NCBI RefSeq assembly: GCF_021655615.1
Contig: NZ_AP025245.1
Location: forward strand, 2,356,001 to 2,420,000
DNA: 64,000 nucleotides
Origin: Acidianus sp. HS-5
Lineage (GTDB): Archaea > Thermoproteota > Thermoprotei_A > Sulfolobales > Sulfolobaceae
Direction: 5' to 3'
Positions 54,584-63,298 of the stretch are shown here, piece after piece. Each line of letters opens with the position of its first letter. Within the stretch, counting starts at the first letter, position 1. Below the pieces are notes generated by a model, which made no database searches, was not told the origin of the DNA, and saw only the letters and a program-made list of their open reading frames with translations. A program made the position numbers and the translations under genes.

Positions 54584-55351
54584 TTACTTTTTCAAATATT
54601 GAACAACCTTTAATGAAACTAAAATCACTATTCCAACGACTATCATTATCGCAGAAGCGGTAACGGCAACTTTGGGACCGTAATATCCGTAATACTCATA
54701 TATTAAGATCGATGCAGGCGACGCGCCTGCTAAAGGTCCATAAAGAACATAATATGCAACTATAGCTATAGATCCAAATTCACTCATTGCCCTAGACATG
54801 CTAGTAAGAGCGGACGATAATGCACCTTTCAATGAATTCCTCATTACCATCAAATAGACTTTGCCTGCCCCAGCACCTAAGGATCTTGCATACTCTTCGT
54901 AAACTCTGGGCATCGAGTCAAAAAAGTTCTTCATACTCCTGATAAATATTGGTGCTGAGACTATAACTAGAGCAGCAATAAGACCACAATACGTATCAAA
55001 GAAGTTTATTCCCAGTCCTTTCAGCACACCGTAGAAAGGTGAATAAGGACTGTCTAAAAATACTAACGCTACACCTACTATAGGGTGAGGTATTGATGCT
55101 GGTACATCAACTAAGGAGTCTGTTAAGAAGTCCTTTTCTCTAGAAAGGTAATAAGCTAGAGGTGTAAAGAGGACAAAATCTACTCCTGCAGCTGCTGCTG
55201 AGGATAAGACTGACAGTTCAACTCCAGAGTAAAATGTCTGGGAAAAAGCTTGTGAGCTCCTAAATACGAAAAAGCCCATATAAATGAGAAAGAGAACTGG
55301 AATTGAAAGTAGGAGAGATAAAAAAATTCCTAATATCTTAAACCAATTCAT
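54584..55351 (-). CDS. ABC transporter permease, tungstate/molybdate type
   Basis: Inner-membrane permease with six or so hydrophobic segments in 255 residues. The EAA loop that docks the ATPase is YEEYARSLGAGAGKVYLMVM. The general layout and the partner binding protein point to the WtpB/ModB family. The start overlaps the binding-protein stop by four bases. The ATPase gene (wtpC/modC) expected next is missing; the gene is followed instead by 50 bases and the partial tRNA-Gly copy. Confidence 0.85.
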   Translation of the reverse strand: MNWFKILGIFLSLLLSIPVLFLIYMGFFVFRSSQAFSQTFYSGVELSVLSSAAAAGVDFVLFTPLAYYLSREKDFLTDSLVDVPASIPHPIVGVALVFLDSPYSPFYGVLKGLGINFFDTYCGLIAALVIVSAPIFIRSMKNFFDSMPRVYEEYARSLGAGAGKVYLMVMRNSLKGALSSALTSMSRAMSEFGSIAIVAYYVLYGPLAGASPASILIYEYYGYYGPKVAVTASAIMIVVGIVILVSLKVVQYLKK

Positions 55352-56388
55352 AGCGTACCTCCTTCTACTAATTTACCTTCAGAAAGCAATGAAGCTATCT
55401 GAGATGGAACTACGGTGGAGTTAAACAGAATTGCAGGAGATATTGGACATAATTCGAACTTCTTTAATATGCTAGAGTGCTCTATTACATATGTAACGAA
55501 GTCTATTGCCTCATTATAATTGTTAGTATTTTTAGGTATCGTTATGAATAGGTATACTGGAGATCCCTTTACTAGACCAGAAGTTAAAGTATAGTTAAAC
55601 TTTGCATAGAACGATGCATACTTGACTGAACCTAGATCTAACTGCGCTGGCAATTGTATGTATTCTAATCCTTTAGCTACTGCAGCAGACCTGTAAATAT
55701 ATAAGAACTGGATTTTCCCTGCATCAAGAGCTGAGACAAACTCTGCAGCATTGCATTCGGTCACGTTGCCCTGGTTCTTTAGCATTCTGTTATAGAAACA
55801 GTAAGTGTTATGAGCAAAACAATATCCAGCTATCTCTAAATTTATCCAAGCTCTAAAACCTGCTGGGTCAGTATTAGGATTAGAAATTCCTACCTTAACC
55901 TTACCGGAAGTTAAAATTGAATAGAATTCATACCAATCTGTTGTATTTCCGGTCTTCATTGCCTCCTGCGCATATTGCAAGGCTTTTTGCGCACAAGGAT
56001 TGTTAGCAATACTAGTTTTTGTATAAGCTATTGTAAGTTGATCTGCTACAAACGCTATTGCCCAACCTGGATTTTCATTTCCTAGGTCTGGAACAGCGGA
56101 TAAGGCTACTGGTACGAACACTGTAACTTCTGTGTCAGGAGATGAAATCTCATGAGCTAACGCAAAAGATCCACCGCCTTTAGGCGGAAGAGTTACCGGG
56201 ATTCCAGTAGCTGAAGAGAAGCATTTTCCTAAACAACATGCTTCCTTGACATAAGCGTCTGCTACATAAATTATCATTGGTGTTTTAGATGTTGTAGTAG
56301 TCTTCTTTGCTGTAAGATAATAGGCTGCAAAAGCACCTATTATAACTATTACCGCTATTATTATTCCAATTGTAGCCCACTTATTCAT
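55348..56388 (-). CDS. Extracellular tungstate/molybdate-binding protein
   Basis: A membrane-anchored substrate-binding protein of the WtpA/ModA class. Residues about 6-27 are a hydrophobic N-terminal anchor followed by a Thr/Lys linker (TAKKTTTTSKTP). The binding domain has IIYVADAYVKEACC, LPPKGGGSFALAHEIS and the class signature NPNTDPAGFRAWI. It is unusually Cys-rich for this class (CCLGKC, YCFAHNTYC and more), suggesting disulfides that help at acidic pH outside the cell. Oxyanion type is inferred from the signature and not proven. Confidence 0.85.
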   Translation of the reverse strand: MNKWATIGIIIAVIVIIGAFAAYYLTAKKTTTTSKTPMIIYVADAYVKEACCLGKCFSSATGIPVTLPPKGGGSFALAHEISSPDTEVTVFVPVALSAVPDLGNENPGWAIAFVADQLTIAYTKTSIANNPCAQKALQYAQEAMKTGNTTDWYEFYSILTSGKVKVGISNPNTDPAGFRAWINLEIAGYCFAHNTYCFYNRMLKNQGNVTECNAAEFVSALDAGKIQFLYIYRSAAVAKGLEYIQLPAQLDLGSVKYASFYAKFNYTLTSGLVKGSPVYLFITIPKNTNNYNEAIDFVTYVIEHSSILKKFELCPISPAILFNSTVVPSQIASLLSEGKLVEGGTL

Positions 56389-56428
56389 GTTCTCTGAATA
56401 AACTAGATATGAAATATAAAAAATATTT

Positions 56429-57163
56429 CTAACTAAAATATTTACCTATAATCTTATAAGTTAATGTTTGCATAACATAAGAAAGTTTCAAAAAATAAGG
56501 ATCTAAAGCAAGTTTTGAAGGAACATAAATTTCTCTCTTTCCAGTTTTTATAGCTTTTACTACTGCATTAGCTACTTTCTCAGGATCTACCGCATACTTA
56601 GAGAAGGAATCTTTATCACCTTTAAAAGAAGGGTGAGAAGTAAAGTTAGTCTTTACTGGACCCGGATAAATTCCAGAGACTTTTACTCCGTATTTCCTCA
56701 TTTCGGCCCACAGCCCATTAGTTATGTGAGCTAATGCTGCTTTAGTTGCAGAATAAACTAGAAGTTTTGGAGAAGAAACGTAAGCCGCTTCAGATACTAT
56801 ATTAACGATTGACCCTTTCCTCTGTTTAACCATATAAGGTAAAACAGCCTTCATGAAATATATAGGCCCTAGAAGGTTTGTCCTTATCATGTATTCTTCC
56901 TCACTTAAGTCCGTCTCTAGAAATGAACCGTAAACACCGAAGCCTGCATTATTAACTAGCACGTCAATAAGTCCATATTTATGGATCAAGTAATTTACAG
57001 TCTTAAACACGTCCTCCTTATTACTAACGTCTAACTGGACTTTTTCGTCACCTACGTCTGGAACGCTCCTAGATATTGCGACTACCGTATAGCCTAAGGA
57101 TTTTAACTTTAACGCAGTTGCCTTACCTATTCCTTTAGAAGCACCAGTTACTACTGCGAGCAT
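56429..57163 (-). CDS. Short-chain dehydrogenase/reductase
   Basis: Classical SDR with the cofactor loop TGASKGIGKATAL, the NNAG motif (VLVNNAGFGVYG) and the catalytic Ser...YSATK (VSEAAYVSSPKLLVYSATKAA). After the nucleotide loop comes AISRSVPDVGDE, so NADP use is likely from the Arg. At 244 residues it is of normal size. The start overlaps the TatD-like gene stop by one base (TAATG), so both are in one transcript. Substrate unknown. Confidence 0.9.
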   Translation of the reverse strand: MLAVVTGASKGIGKATALKLKSLGYTVVAISRSVPDVGDEKVQLDVSNKEDVFKTVNYLIHKYGLIDVLVNNAGFGVYGSFLETDLSEEEYMIRTNLLGPIYFMKAVLPYMVKQRKGSIVNIVSEAAYVSSPKLLVYSATKAALAHITNGLWAEMRKYGVKVSGIYPGPVKTNFTSHPSFKGDKDSFSKYAVDPEKVANAVVKAIKTGKREIYVPSKLALDPYFLKLSYVMQTLTYKIIGKYFS

Positions 57164-57840
57164 TATAAATTAAAGGCTCTCCTAAAATTTATCTCTATCC
57201 TCCTCTTAACTGTCTCCTCGTCTTCATTCCAAAGTCTAGCAAGAAAACTTAGTGTGATAGGGATTTGAGTAGGCTCAAGTAATTTTCCTTTATATACATA
57301 GCCTCCGTCGCTTTCAGTTAATACAATGCTAGGCGACGCATTTTCTGCAATAATCTTATGCTTTTCTTGAAAAGTAACTGAGGGGTTTATTGTTATAAAA
57401 TATCCCGCACCTTCTATATCTTTGAGCAGTTCTTTAGGTCCAGAATACCAGTGAATTATAGCTATCTTCACGTCGTGTTTTATCAAGAGATTTAAAACAT
57501 CATTCCAAGAATTTACCGAGTGAACGTTTACGGTCTTACCTTGAGAGTTCTTTACAAATTCCTCAAAATATTTAATCTGAAGATCCTTTGGAGAATCAGA
57601 GTACTTATAGTCCAGTCCTATCTCACCGACAAAGTCAGCCTTTTCTATTAAAGGTAAAACTTTTTCTATTTTCTCTTTATTGACATTCCAAGGATGTATC
57701 GCAACACCTTTTAAGATATTTTCACCTTTTAACGAAAGCGTTCCTATTGATGAAGAGTAATCCATTGAAACTGCTGCAATAAAATAACCTTCATACTTCT
57801 TTTTTAGCAAAGAATAATGACAATGTGCGTCGTATAACAC
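57163..57840 (-). CDS. TatD-like metal-dependent hydrolase
   Basis: Amidohydrolase-fold protein of the TatD group. Metal ligands are the HxH in YDAHCHYSLL, the Glu in FVGEIGLDYKYSD, the His in NVHSVNSW and the His in AIIHWYSGP. The last ligand region reads VLTESDGG where the family has TDSP, so it is somewhat diverged. At 225 residues it is slightly short. Start is GTG 57840 and diverges from the cobalamin adenosyltransferase gene with only 32 bases between. DNase activity is possible but unproven. Confidence 0.8.
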   Translation of the reverse strand: MLYDAHCHYSLLKKKYEGYFIAAVSMDYSSSIGTLSLKGENILKGVAIHPWNVNKEKIEKVLPLIEKADFVGEIGLDYKYSDSPKDLQIKYFEEFVKNSQGKTVNVHSVNSWNDVLNLLIKHDVKIAIIHWYSGPKELLKDIEGAGYFITINPSVTFQEKHKIIAENASPSIVLTESDGGYVYKGKLLEPTQIPITLSFLARLWNEDEETVKRRIEINFRRAFNL

Positions 57841-57850
57841 TATTTAATAT
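57841..57850 (+). promoter_or_regulatory. TATA box of the cobalamin adenosyltransferase gene
   Basis: TATTTAATAT is centred about 27 bases before the ATG at 57873. This spacing fits a leaderless message and supports that ATG over the upstream in-frame start at 57825. Confidence 0.5.
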
Positions 57851-57872
57851 TTTCTTCCCTGTATTTAACCAT

Positions 57873-58391
57873 ATGTGGTACACCGGAACTGGAGATAGCG
57901 GAAAGACTAAAGTCCCGTCAAAAGGTGAGGTCTGGAAGGACGATGATATAGTAGAGGCATTAGGTAATCTTGACGAATTAAATGCCTCTCTAGGTGTAAT
58001 CTCATCACTTTATCCCCAGCTTTTCGATTTAATATATAAAATCCAAGACGACGTCTTTGTAATTTCATCAGAAATTGCTGGATTTGACTTAAATTTTAAT
58101 GAAGAGAAAGTAAAAGAACTAGAGGATTTGATAGCAAAATACGGAGGAGAAATAAAGCCTTTGAGAAATTTCGTCCTACCAGGAGGTCATTTAGCTTCTT
58201 CTTTTCTCCATTTATCAAGAGCAATATGTAGAAGGACTGAAAGAAGCATCGTAGGAATAATGAGGGAGGGAAAAGCAAAGGAGGTTCACGTAAAGTACCT
58301 TAATAGGCTTTCTTCATTATTATTTGTGCTAGCCTTGTGGGTTAATGAGAAAACCGGAAATCCAAACGTCATTTGGAAAAGGTTTGACTGA
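57873..58391 (+). CDS. ATP:cob(I)alamin adenosyltransferase, PduO type
   Basis: Makes adenosylcobalamin. The N-terminal ATP loop is YTGTGDSGKTKVPSKGEVWK, and the helical domain has VEALGNLDELNASLGV and the ATP/cobalamin-site Arg residues in LSRAICRRTERSI. The start at ATG 57873 (MWYTGTGD) gives 172 residues. It converges with the OCD-family gene, and their ends overlap by 23 bases. The vitamin would serve B12-dependent ribonucleotide reductase or methylmalonyl-CoA mutase. Confidence 0.93.
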   Translation: MWYTGTGDSGKTKVPSKGEVWKDDDIVEALGNLDELNASLGVISSLYPQLFDLIYKIQDDVFVISSEIAGFDLNFNEEKVKELEDLIAKYGGEIKPLRNFVLPGGHLASSFLHLSRAICRRTERSIVGIMREGKAKEVHVKYLNRLSSLLFVLALWVNEKTGNPNVIWKRFD

Positions 58392-59271
58392 GTTTGTAAG
58401 TATAATACGCTGTTAAATTATCTTGTGCAGATATTCCCACAGTCTTAAATATTGAAGGCCTTTCAACTTTTATCCTTTCAACTATTATTTTACCTATTTC
58501 TATAACATTTCTTATTAACCCTTTCTTTTGAGGCTGTATATAATCCCCTGATTCTGAAGATACTGCTTGCATAGAATCTACAATATAAGTTTTTGTTTTT
58601 GCTATTGTATCATCATCAATTTCCCTTGCATCTGGAGTATGAGCACCTATACTGCTTATGTGGAAATCTTCCTTTAAGAACTTCCCTAAAACTACAGGAT
58701 TCTTTGAAGATGTTGTTGAGAAGATTACATCAGATTCTTTAAGTAATGTTTGCAAATCTACAGCTTCTGCACCTATTTTCTTTGCCAGCTCTACGTGAGA
58801 TTTTCTAGCCGTTATTAAAATTCTTGAAACGGAGAGATACTCTGAGGAAATTTTAGCGTGGTAATAAGCTTCTAGTCCAGCTCCTATGATTCCTAATGTA
58901 GGAATTTTATGCCCGTAAGAGAGTTCTGCAGATAGTACGCTTGCAGATGCAGTCCTTATTGCGGTCAGTATTGTACCGTCTATTACGGCTAAAGGCTCTC
59001 CAGTATCTGGAGACATTAAAATTACTATGCCTTGTACTGCAGGCAGACCTCTGTTTTTATTCTCATTTATAACGTTAACAATCTTCACCGCAACAGAAAA
59101 ATCTGTATAAGATGGCATAATACCCCACCAATTCCCTTTTATTGTTAAGACTTGTCTTTGAGGTTGTGTTATTTTTCCTTGGTAATATAGTGAGAATGCT
59201 TCCTTTACTGCATTTACTGCATCTTTTGCAGGCAATACTTCCTCAAGTTTTTTTCCGTCTAAATATAGCAT
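58369..59271 (-). CDS. Ornithine cyclodeaminase / mu-crystallin family protein
   Basis: NAD(P)-dependent enzyme of the OCD/alanine-dehydrogenase (archaeal) family. Visible are the substrate-site Arg in GKITQPQRQVL, the GTILTAIRTASASVLSAELS helix, the dinucleotide loop LGIIGAGLEAYYHA and ISSIGAHTPDAREID. About 300 residues, as in the family. Starts at 59283 and 59271 are both ATG; the TATA-like TTTTAAAAC at 59290 favours 59271. It could be alanine dehydrogenase, ornithine cyclodeaminase or an imine reductase; the sequence does not decide. Confidence 0.85.
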   Translation of the reverse strand: MLYLDGKKLEEVLPAKDAVNAVKEAFSLYYQGKITQPQRQVLTIKGNWWGIMPSYTDFSVAVKIVNVINENKNRGLPAVQGIVILMSPDTGEPLAVIDGTILTAIRTASASVLSAELSYGHKIPTLGIIGAGLEAYYHAKISSEYLSVSRILITARKSHVELAKKIGAEAVDLQTLLKESDVIFSTTSSKNPVVLGKFLKEDFHISSIGAHTPDAREIDDDTIAKTKTYIVDSMQAVSSESGDYIQPQKKGLIRNVIEIGKIIVERIKVERPSIFKTVGISAQDNLTAYYTYKLSQTFSK

Positions 59272-59381
59272 AATATTATACATATTCTAGAGTTTTAAAA
59301 CTAAGATTAACACTGTTAATTGAAGATCTATGCAATTTTTATAATTATAGTTTTTATAGAAGATTGAGAAGAGAGAGTCTT

Positions 59382-60149
59382 ATGAAAGTTGAAACTATGG
59401 ATATTGAAGACAAGAGGTCTAATGAAACTATAGCATGGGCTAAAAATCCTTCTAACATTATTTCGGTACTGCCAAATGTTGTAGGGATTGAGAATAATGT
59501 TGTAGAGTTAAAGTTTACTAGGTTTTTACTCTTTTCATTTGAAAGTGAATTTGTAGTAGAGCCTTCGTTCATAGGAAGCGGAATAGTTGAATATAAATTT
59601 ACAGATAAAAAAGGAAATGAAGGTAAAATAATAATATCTGCTGAAGGAAAAGGAGGAGTAAAGCTGTCTGTAAGTTACTCCGGAGAGAAAGAATGGATTG
59701 TGGGAAAAGGATTACGTAAAATATTAGAGGAAATATCTAATGGTATAAAGAACGAATTATCGAAACTTCCAGAAGTTGAGCAACAAAACGTAGGTGCAAA
59801 GAATTTCTCTCTTTCACTTTCTAAGATATCATCAATATCAAAATTAATAATGAAGTCTAAACTAGCAAAAACCGACGATGTCAGTCTAAAAGAAGGAGAA
59901 GTCCTCAGTTATGTGGAAGGCATAATAAGTGACTTTGCTAACTATCCTTTAATTTACATAAGTGGTTCTGGTGTATCTACTTTCAGATTATTATTCCTCA
60001 ATGGAGAGCTAAAAGGGATATACATTCTAAAAGATGGTAAAGATTCATTTAATGAAGATGATCTAAATCACTTGTCAGGAGATTTTAAGATTCACGTTTA
60101 CGTAGGAATATCACCAAGAATAGTAGAAGTATTAGAACAAGAGAGGTGA
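59382..60149 (+). CDS. Hypothetical protein, SRPBCC-like first half
   Basis: About 255 residues from ATG 59382. The first 110 residues (IAWAKNPSNIISVLPNVVGI, then GGVKLSVSYSGEKEWIVGKG, then a helix) look like the SRPBCC/CoxG ligand-binding fold. The rest is a second alpha/beta domain with YPLIYISGSGVSTFRLLFLN that I do not recognise. A TTG six codons upstream is a weaker start. It overlaps the next gene by four bases, so it is co-transcribed with the ODP-type metallo-hydrolase. A lipid- or redox-ligand role is speculation. Confidence 0.65.
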   Translation: MKVETMDIEDKRSNETIAWAKNPSNIISVLPNVVGIENNVVELKFTRFLLFSFESEFVVEPSFIGSGIVEYKFTDKKGNEGKIIISAEGKGGVKLSVSYSGEKEWIVGKGLRKILEEISNGIKNELSKLPEVEQQNVGAKNFSLSLSKISSISKLIMKSKLAKTDDVSLKEGEVLSYVEGIISDFANYPLIYISGSGVSTFRLLFLNGELKGIYILKDGKDSFNEDDLNHLSGDFKIHVYVGISPRIVEVLEQER

Positions 60150-60922
60150 TAAAGGTGGCAGTAAATCTAAAGGTTCATAAGCCTTACGTATTATATGAAG
60201 AAGGAGACCACAAATTTATTTGGTTAGGACTTGACGAATCTGAACACGAGAAAGGAATTCTAACAAACCAATACCTCATAGTAGACGGCGATGAAGGAGC
60301 ACTGCTAGATGCAGGAGGGTATTTTGTATTTGAAAGAGTTTACGAGAACGTTAAAGAATTCATAAAGCCAGAAAATATTAAATATCTACTGTTCTCCCAC
60401 CAAGATCCTGACGTTATTGGCTCTCTAAACTTATGGCTTGACGTTGCGCCTAATGCACAAATTTACGTCTCGGAGCTCTGGGAAAGATTCCTCCCTCACT
60501 TAGGATTTGAAGCTTCAGGCAGAATAGTTGACATACCAGATCAAGGAATGGTAATGAAGCTTGGAAAAGCAGAAATTAAAGCTGTTCCTGCACACTTTAT
60601 GCATTCAGTAGGCAATTTCCACTATTACGACCCAATTTCTAAGATTTATTTCTCAGGAGATCTAGGGGCAGCAGTATTTCCTGCAGGTAAATGGTATTTA
60701 TTCGTAGAAAATTTTGATGAACATGCAAAATACATGGAACCATTCCATAGGAGATACATAGTAAGTAAAAAAGCGATTGATCATTGGCTAGAACAAATTA
60801 AGGATTTAGATATAAATGTTATTGCGCCACAACACGGATCAATATTTCAAGGTGAAAATGTTCAGAAGTTTATTAACTGGCTCAAAAGCCTTGATAGAGT
60901 GGGAATAGACTATATCTGGTAA
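60146..60922 (+). CDS. ODP-type metallo-beta-lactamase protein (diiron, flavodoxin domain absent)
   Basis: A metallo-beta-lactamase-fold protein of the oxygen-binding diiron (ODP) group, as in flavodiiron proteins. The metal motif is FSHQDPDVIGSLNL, with an Asp-rich variant of HxHxDH. Further ligands are the His in VPAHFMHSVGNFHYY, the Asp in YFSGDLGAAVF and the His in IAPQHGSIF. The flavodoxin domain of true flavodiiron reductases is missing. At 258 residues it may use another electron donor or act as an oxygen or redox sensor. Start is GTG in a GTGA overlap. Confidence 0.82.
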   Translation: MIKVAVNLKVHKPYVLYEEGDHKFIWLGLDESEHEKGILTNQYLIVDGDEGALLDAGGYFVFERVYENVKEFIKPENIKYLLFSHQDPDVIGSLNLWLDVAPNAQIYVSELWERFLPHLGFEASGRIVDIPDQGMVMKLGKAEIKAVPAHFMHSVGNFHYYDPISKIYFSGDLGAAVFPAGKWYLFVENFDEHAKYMEPFHRRYIVSKKAIDHWLEQIKDLDINVIAPQHGSIFQGENVQKFINWLKSLDRVGIDYIW

Positions 60923-60935
60923 TATGAAGATAGCC

Positions 60936-60945
60936 CTCTTTTATT
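60936..60945 (+). promoter_or_regulatory. TATA box of xerA
   Basis: CTCTTTTATT is T-rich and centred about 28 bases before the GTG at 60968. It is the best promoter candidate in the 45-base gap. Confidence 0.4.
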
Positions 60946-60967
60946 TTCTGTATTACATTTTTCTATT

Positions 60968-61825
60968 GTGAAGTTACAACTAGGTAGCCCTCCTTCTGAC
61001 GGTGATTATCTAGACGCATTCATAATTGCATTAAAAGCAGCAGAAGCAGGAGACGGTACAGTAAAGCTTTACTCTACTGCAGTAAAAGATTTCTTAGATT
61101 TTACCAAGAAGAATCCTAAAAGCGTAACTTCAGAGGACGTTAATAAATGGATAATCCATCTAATGTCAAAAGAGGGCAAAATAAAGGGTACTGAAATGAA
61201 GAGAGCAAGAAGCGTAACTTTAAGGAATTACGTTATCGCAGTAAGGAGATTTTTGAAGTGGATTGGAATTAACATTAATCCTGTTATTCCTAGAGCTAGG
61301 AGGAAGGAAATTTGGGCTTTAAGTGAAGACGATGTAAAAAGGCTAATTGATGCAACAAGGAGGCTTAGGGATAAGCTTATAATAAAATTATTCTTGGACA
61401 CGGGATTAAGATCTAAGGAACTTCTATCTTTAAGAGTTGAGGATATAGATCTTAAGAATAGGATGATAAGAGTTAGGGAAACAAAGAACGGTGAAGAAAG
61501 AATAGTATTCTTTACTGATGAAACTGAAAAACTGTTAAGAAAGTATTTAGCTAAGCATGACAACGAGAAGCTTTTCCCAATGACGTATCAAGCACTTTAT
61601 AAATTAATAAAGAGACTTGGAGAAAGAGCAGGAATTAAAGGACTGAGACCACACATATTAAGACACACTTTTGCTACTACCGCAATAAGGAAAGGCTTAC
61701 CGTTACCTGCAGTGCAGAGGCTTTTGGGGCATAAGGACATAAAGACGACACAAATATATACACACTTAGTCCTAGAAGACCTAATGCAAGCATATAAAAA
61801 AGTATTTGATGAGAATACGACTTAA
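60968..61825 (+). CDS. xerA: Tyrosine recombinase XerA
   Basis: The chromosomal Xer recombinase that resolves dimers at the archaeal dif site. An N-terminal SAM-like domain (LKLYSTAVKDFLDF region) is followed by the catalytic domain with Arg in DTGLRSKELLSL, Lys in ETKNGEER, HxxR in LRPHILRHTFATTAIR, His in RLLGHKDIKTT and Tyr in QIYTHLV. All active-site residues are present. The 285-residue length and core context match XerA rather than a viral integrase. Start is GTG 60968. The dif site is not recognised in this window. Confidence 0.92.
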   Translation: MKLQLGSPPSDGDYLDAFIIALKAAEAGDGTVKLYSTAVKDFLDFTKKNPKSVTSEDVNKWIIHLMSKEGKIKGTEMKRARSVTLRNYVIAVRRFLKWIGININPVIPRARRKEIWALSEDDVKRLIDATRRLRDKLIIKLFLDTGLRSKELLSLRVEDIDLKNRMIRVRETKNGEERIVFFTDETEKLLRKYLAKHDNEKLFPMTYQALYKLIKRLGERAGIKGLRPHILRHTFATTAIRKGLPLPAVQRLLGHKDIKTTQIYTHLVLEDLMQAYKKVFDENTT

Positions 61826-62790
61826 GCTTTACCAGTAAATCTCCATTTAGCCATGTCTCTCACGTACTCCGCTAAATCCCTTATACTGTTGAACGAAGCA
61901 GTCTGTAGATGAAGGTACTCAAACCTTGCTTGATTTTCCAGCATTTTTCTCTGCAATTCTTTTACCTTAGGTGATTTTAGAATATCGTTAAGCTTCTCCT
62001 TACTTAAATTTCCTACAATTTCACCGTTTATATCATCTGGATAAGGTAAATCACCGTTAGGATATACGGTTATTGCATAACTTACTAACCTTTTGGGATA
62101 TTCTCCTTTCAAAGCTTTGATAAATCCCCAAGAATTATTGAGAGTAGAAGAATATTTCTTCTTTAGTTCCGAAAGTACATTATAAAGCTGTTCTGGGTCT
62201 GGAGCTAGTTTTACTTTTGAATCTGGGTAATCCACTGCAGGTAAAACAAGGATCTTGTAATTGCACTCTCTAACTTTCTTTATCTTATCCTCTAACTTGT
62301 TAAGGTTATATCTAGTTACTACAGTCTGCACATTTACTTTTATTCCGTATTGCCTAAATTTGCATAACGTGTCTAAAGCTTTAACATTCCAGTGATATTC
62401 ATCAATTGAATAATGAAGGAAGTCTATTCTGTCAGCTACTTTTACCAAAAAATTATCATCACTCAGTTTATATCCGTTTGTAGTTAGCATAACGTAAAAT
62501 GATCCGTCATGAGCATATTGAAGCAACTCCAAAATATCTTTTCTAGTAGTAGGTTCTCCGCCTTCAAATGAGAGTACGATAATAGACGAATCCCTTAAAT
62601 TATCAATTATCTTCTTTATAATTTCAGTGCTTCCTTCTCCTAGTTCACCATTATAATATTCTGGGTTACAGAAGGTACAGTGTAAATTACATCTAGAAGT
62701 AACCTTAAAAGTTGCATATCCTGGATTAAAAGGATCCTTTAGTAGTTGGGTCTTTATGAACCATCTTACTGCCTTTATATCACGATTCAT
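61822..62790 (-). CDS. Radical SAM protein
   Basis: A radical SAM enzyme with the cluster motif SRCNLHCTFCNPEYY (CxxxCxxC, about residues 33-40), the SAM-binding FEGGEPTTRKDILELL and a barrel with LTTNGYKL and VQTVVTRYNL. The C-terminus has a short VYPNGDLPYPDD piece but none of the extra Cys of a SPASM domain, so it probably has a single cluster. At 322 residues it resembles small MoaA/AhbC-like enzymes. It overlaps the gamma-carbonic-anhydrase-like gene start-wise by 11 bases; the substrate is unknown. Confidence 0.85.
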   Translation of the reverse strand: MNRDIKAVRWFIKTQLLKDPFNPGYATFKVTSRCNLHCTFCNPEYYNGELGEGSTEIIKKIIDNLRDSSIIVLSFEGGEPTTRKDILELLQYAHDGSFYVMLTTNGYKLSDDNFLVKVADRIDFLHYSIDEYHWNVKALDTLCKFRQYGIKVNVQTVVTRYNLNKLEDKIKKVRECNYKILVLPAVDYPDSKVKLAPDPEQLYNVLSELKKKYSSTLNNSWGFIKALKGEYPKRLVSYAITVYPNGDLPYPDDINGEIVGNLSKEKLNDILKSPKVKELQRKMLENQARFEYLHLQTASFNSIRDLAEYVRDMAKWRFTGKA

Positions 62791-63295
62791 TACCCATAAA
62801 CCTCTTTACATGTAGTACGTACTCAAATGCATTATCTTCTATCATTTTAATTTCTTCCTCTCTTATTTTTCTTACTACCTTAGCAGGAACCCCCATAGCT
62901 ACGCTGTATGGAGGAATTTCCGCATTAGGAGGTACTACACTTCCTGCACCGACTATACTATATTCACCTATTTTTGAACCGTTAAGTAAAATGGAACCTA
63001 TTCCAATGATTACGTTAGATGATACCTTGGCTCCATGTATAACTGCATTATGTCCTACAGTAACTTTATTTCCTATTTCAACCTTAAACCCTGGATCCGT
63101 ATGTACTGTTGAATTTTCTTGAATGTTAGATTCTTTACCTATTTGTATGGAATCGTTATCTCCCCTTATAACTACATAATGCCAAATGCTGCTCATTTCG
63201 CCTATTTCGACATCGCCGATTATATACGCAGTAGGATGCAAGAAAGCGTTCTCCGAAACTTTAGGCTTCTTGCCCATAAAATCTTCTATAGGCAT
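62780..63295 (-). CDS. Gamma-carbonic-anhydrase-like hexapeptide protein
   Basis: Left-handed beta-helix protein of 171 residues with repeated hexapeptides (IGDVEIGEMSSIWHYVVIRG, then IGKESNIQENSTVHTD). The zinc-type His residues are in STVHTD and VGHNAVIHGAKV, as in gamma-carbonic anhydrases and the YrdA/PaaY family. Activity is not certain, since many family members are inactive. It overlaps the radical SAM gene and lies three bases from the methyltransferase stop. Confidence 0.88.
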   Translation of the reverse strand: MPIEDFMGKKPKVSENAFLHPTAYIIGDVEIGEMSSIWHYVVIRGDNDSIQIGKESNIQENSTVHTDPGFKVEIGNKVTVGHNAVIHGAKVSSNVIIGIGSILLNGSKIGEYSIVGAGSVVPPNAEIPPYSVAMGVPAKVVRKIREEEIKMIEDNAFEYVLHVKRFMGNES

Positions 63296-63298
63296 ATA

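Noticed and set aside
60968..61825. Viral integrase (int(C)) for the scars
   Set aside because: The gene is complete, has all active-site residues and the size and sequence of chromosomal XerA, and is not next to a partial tRNA.
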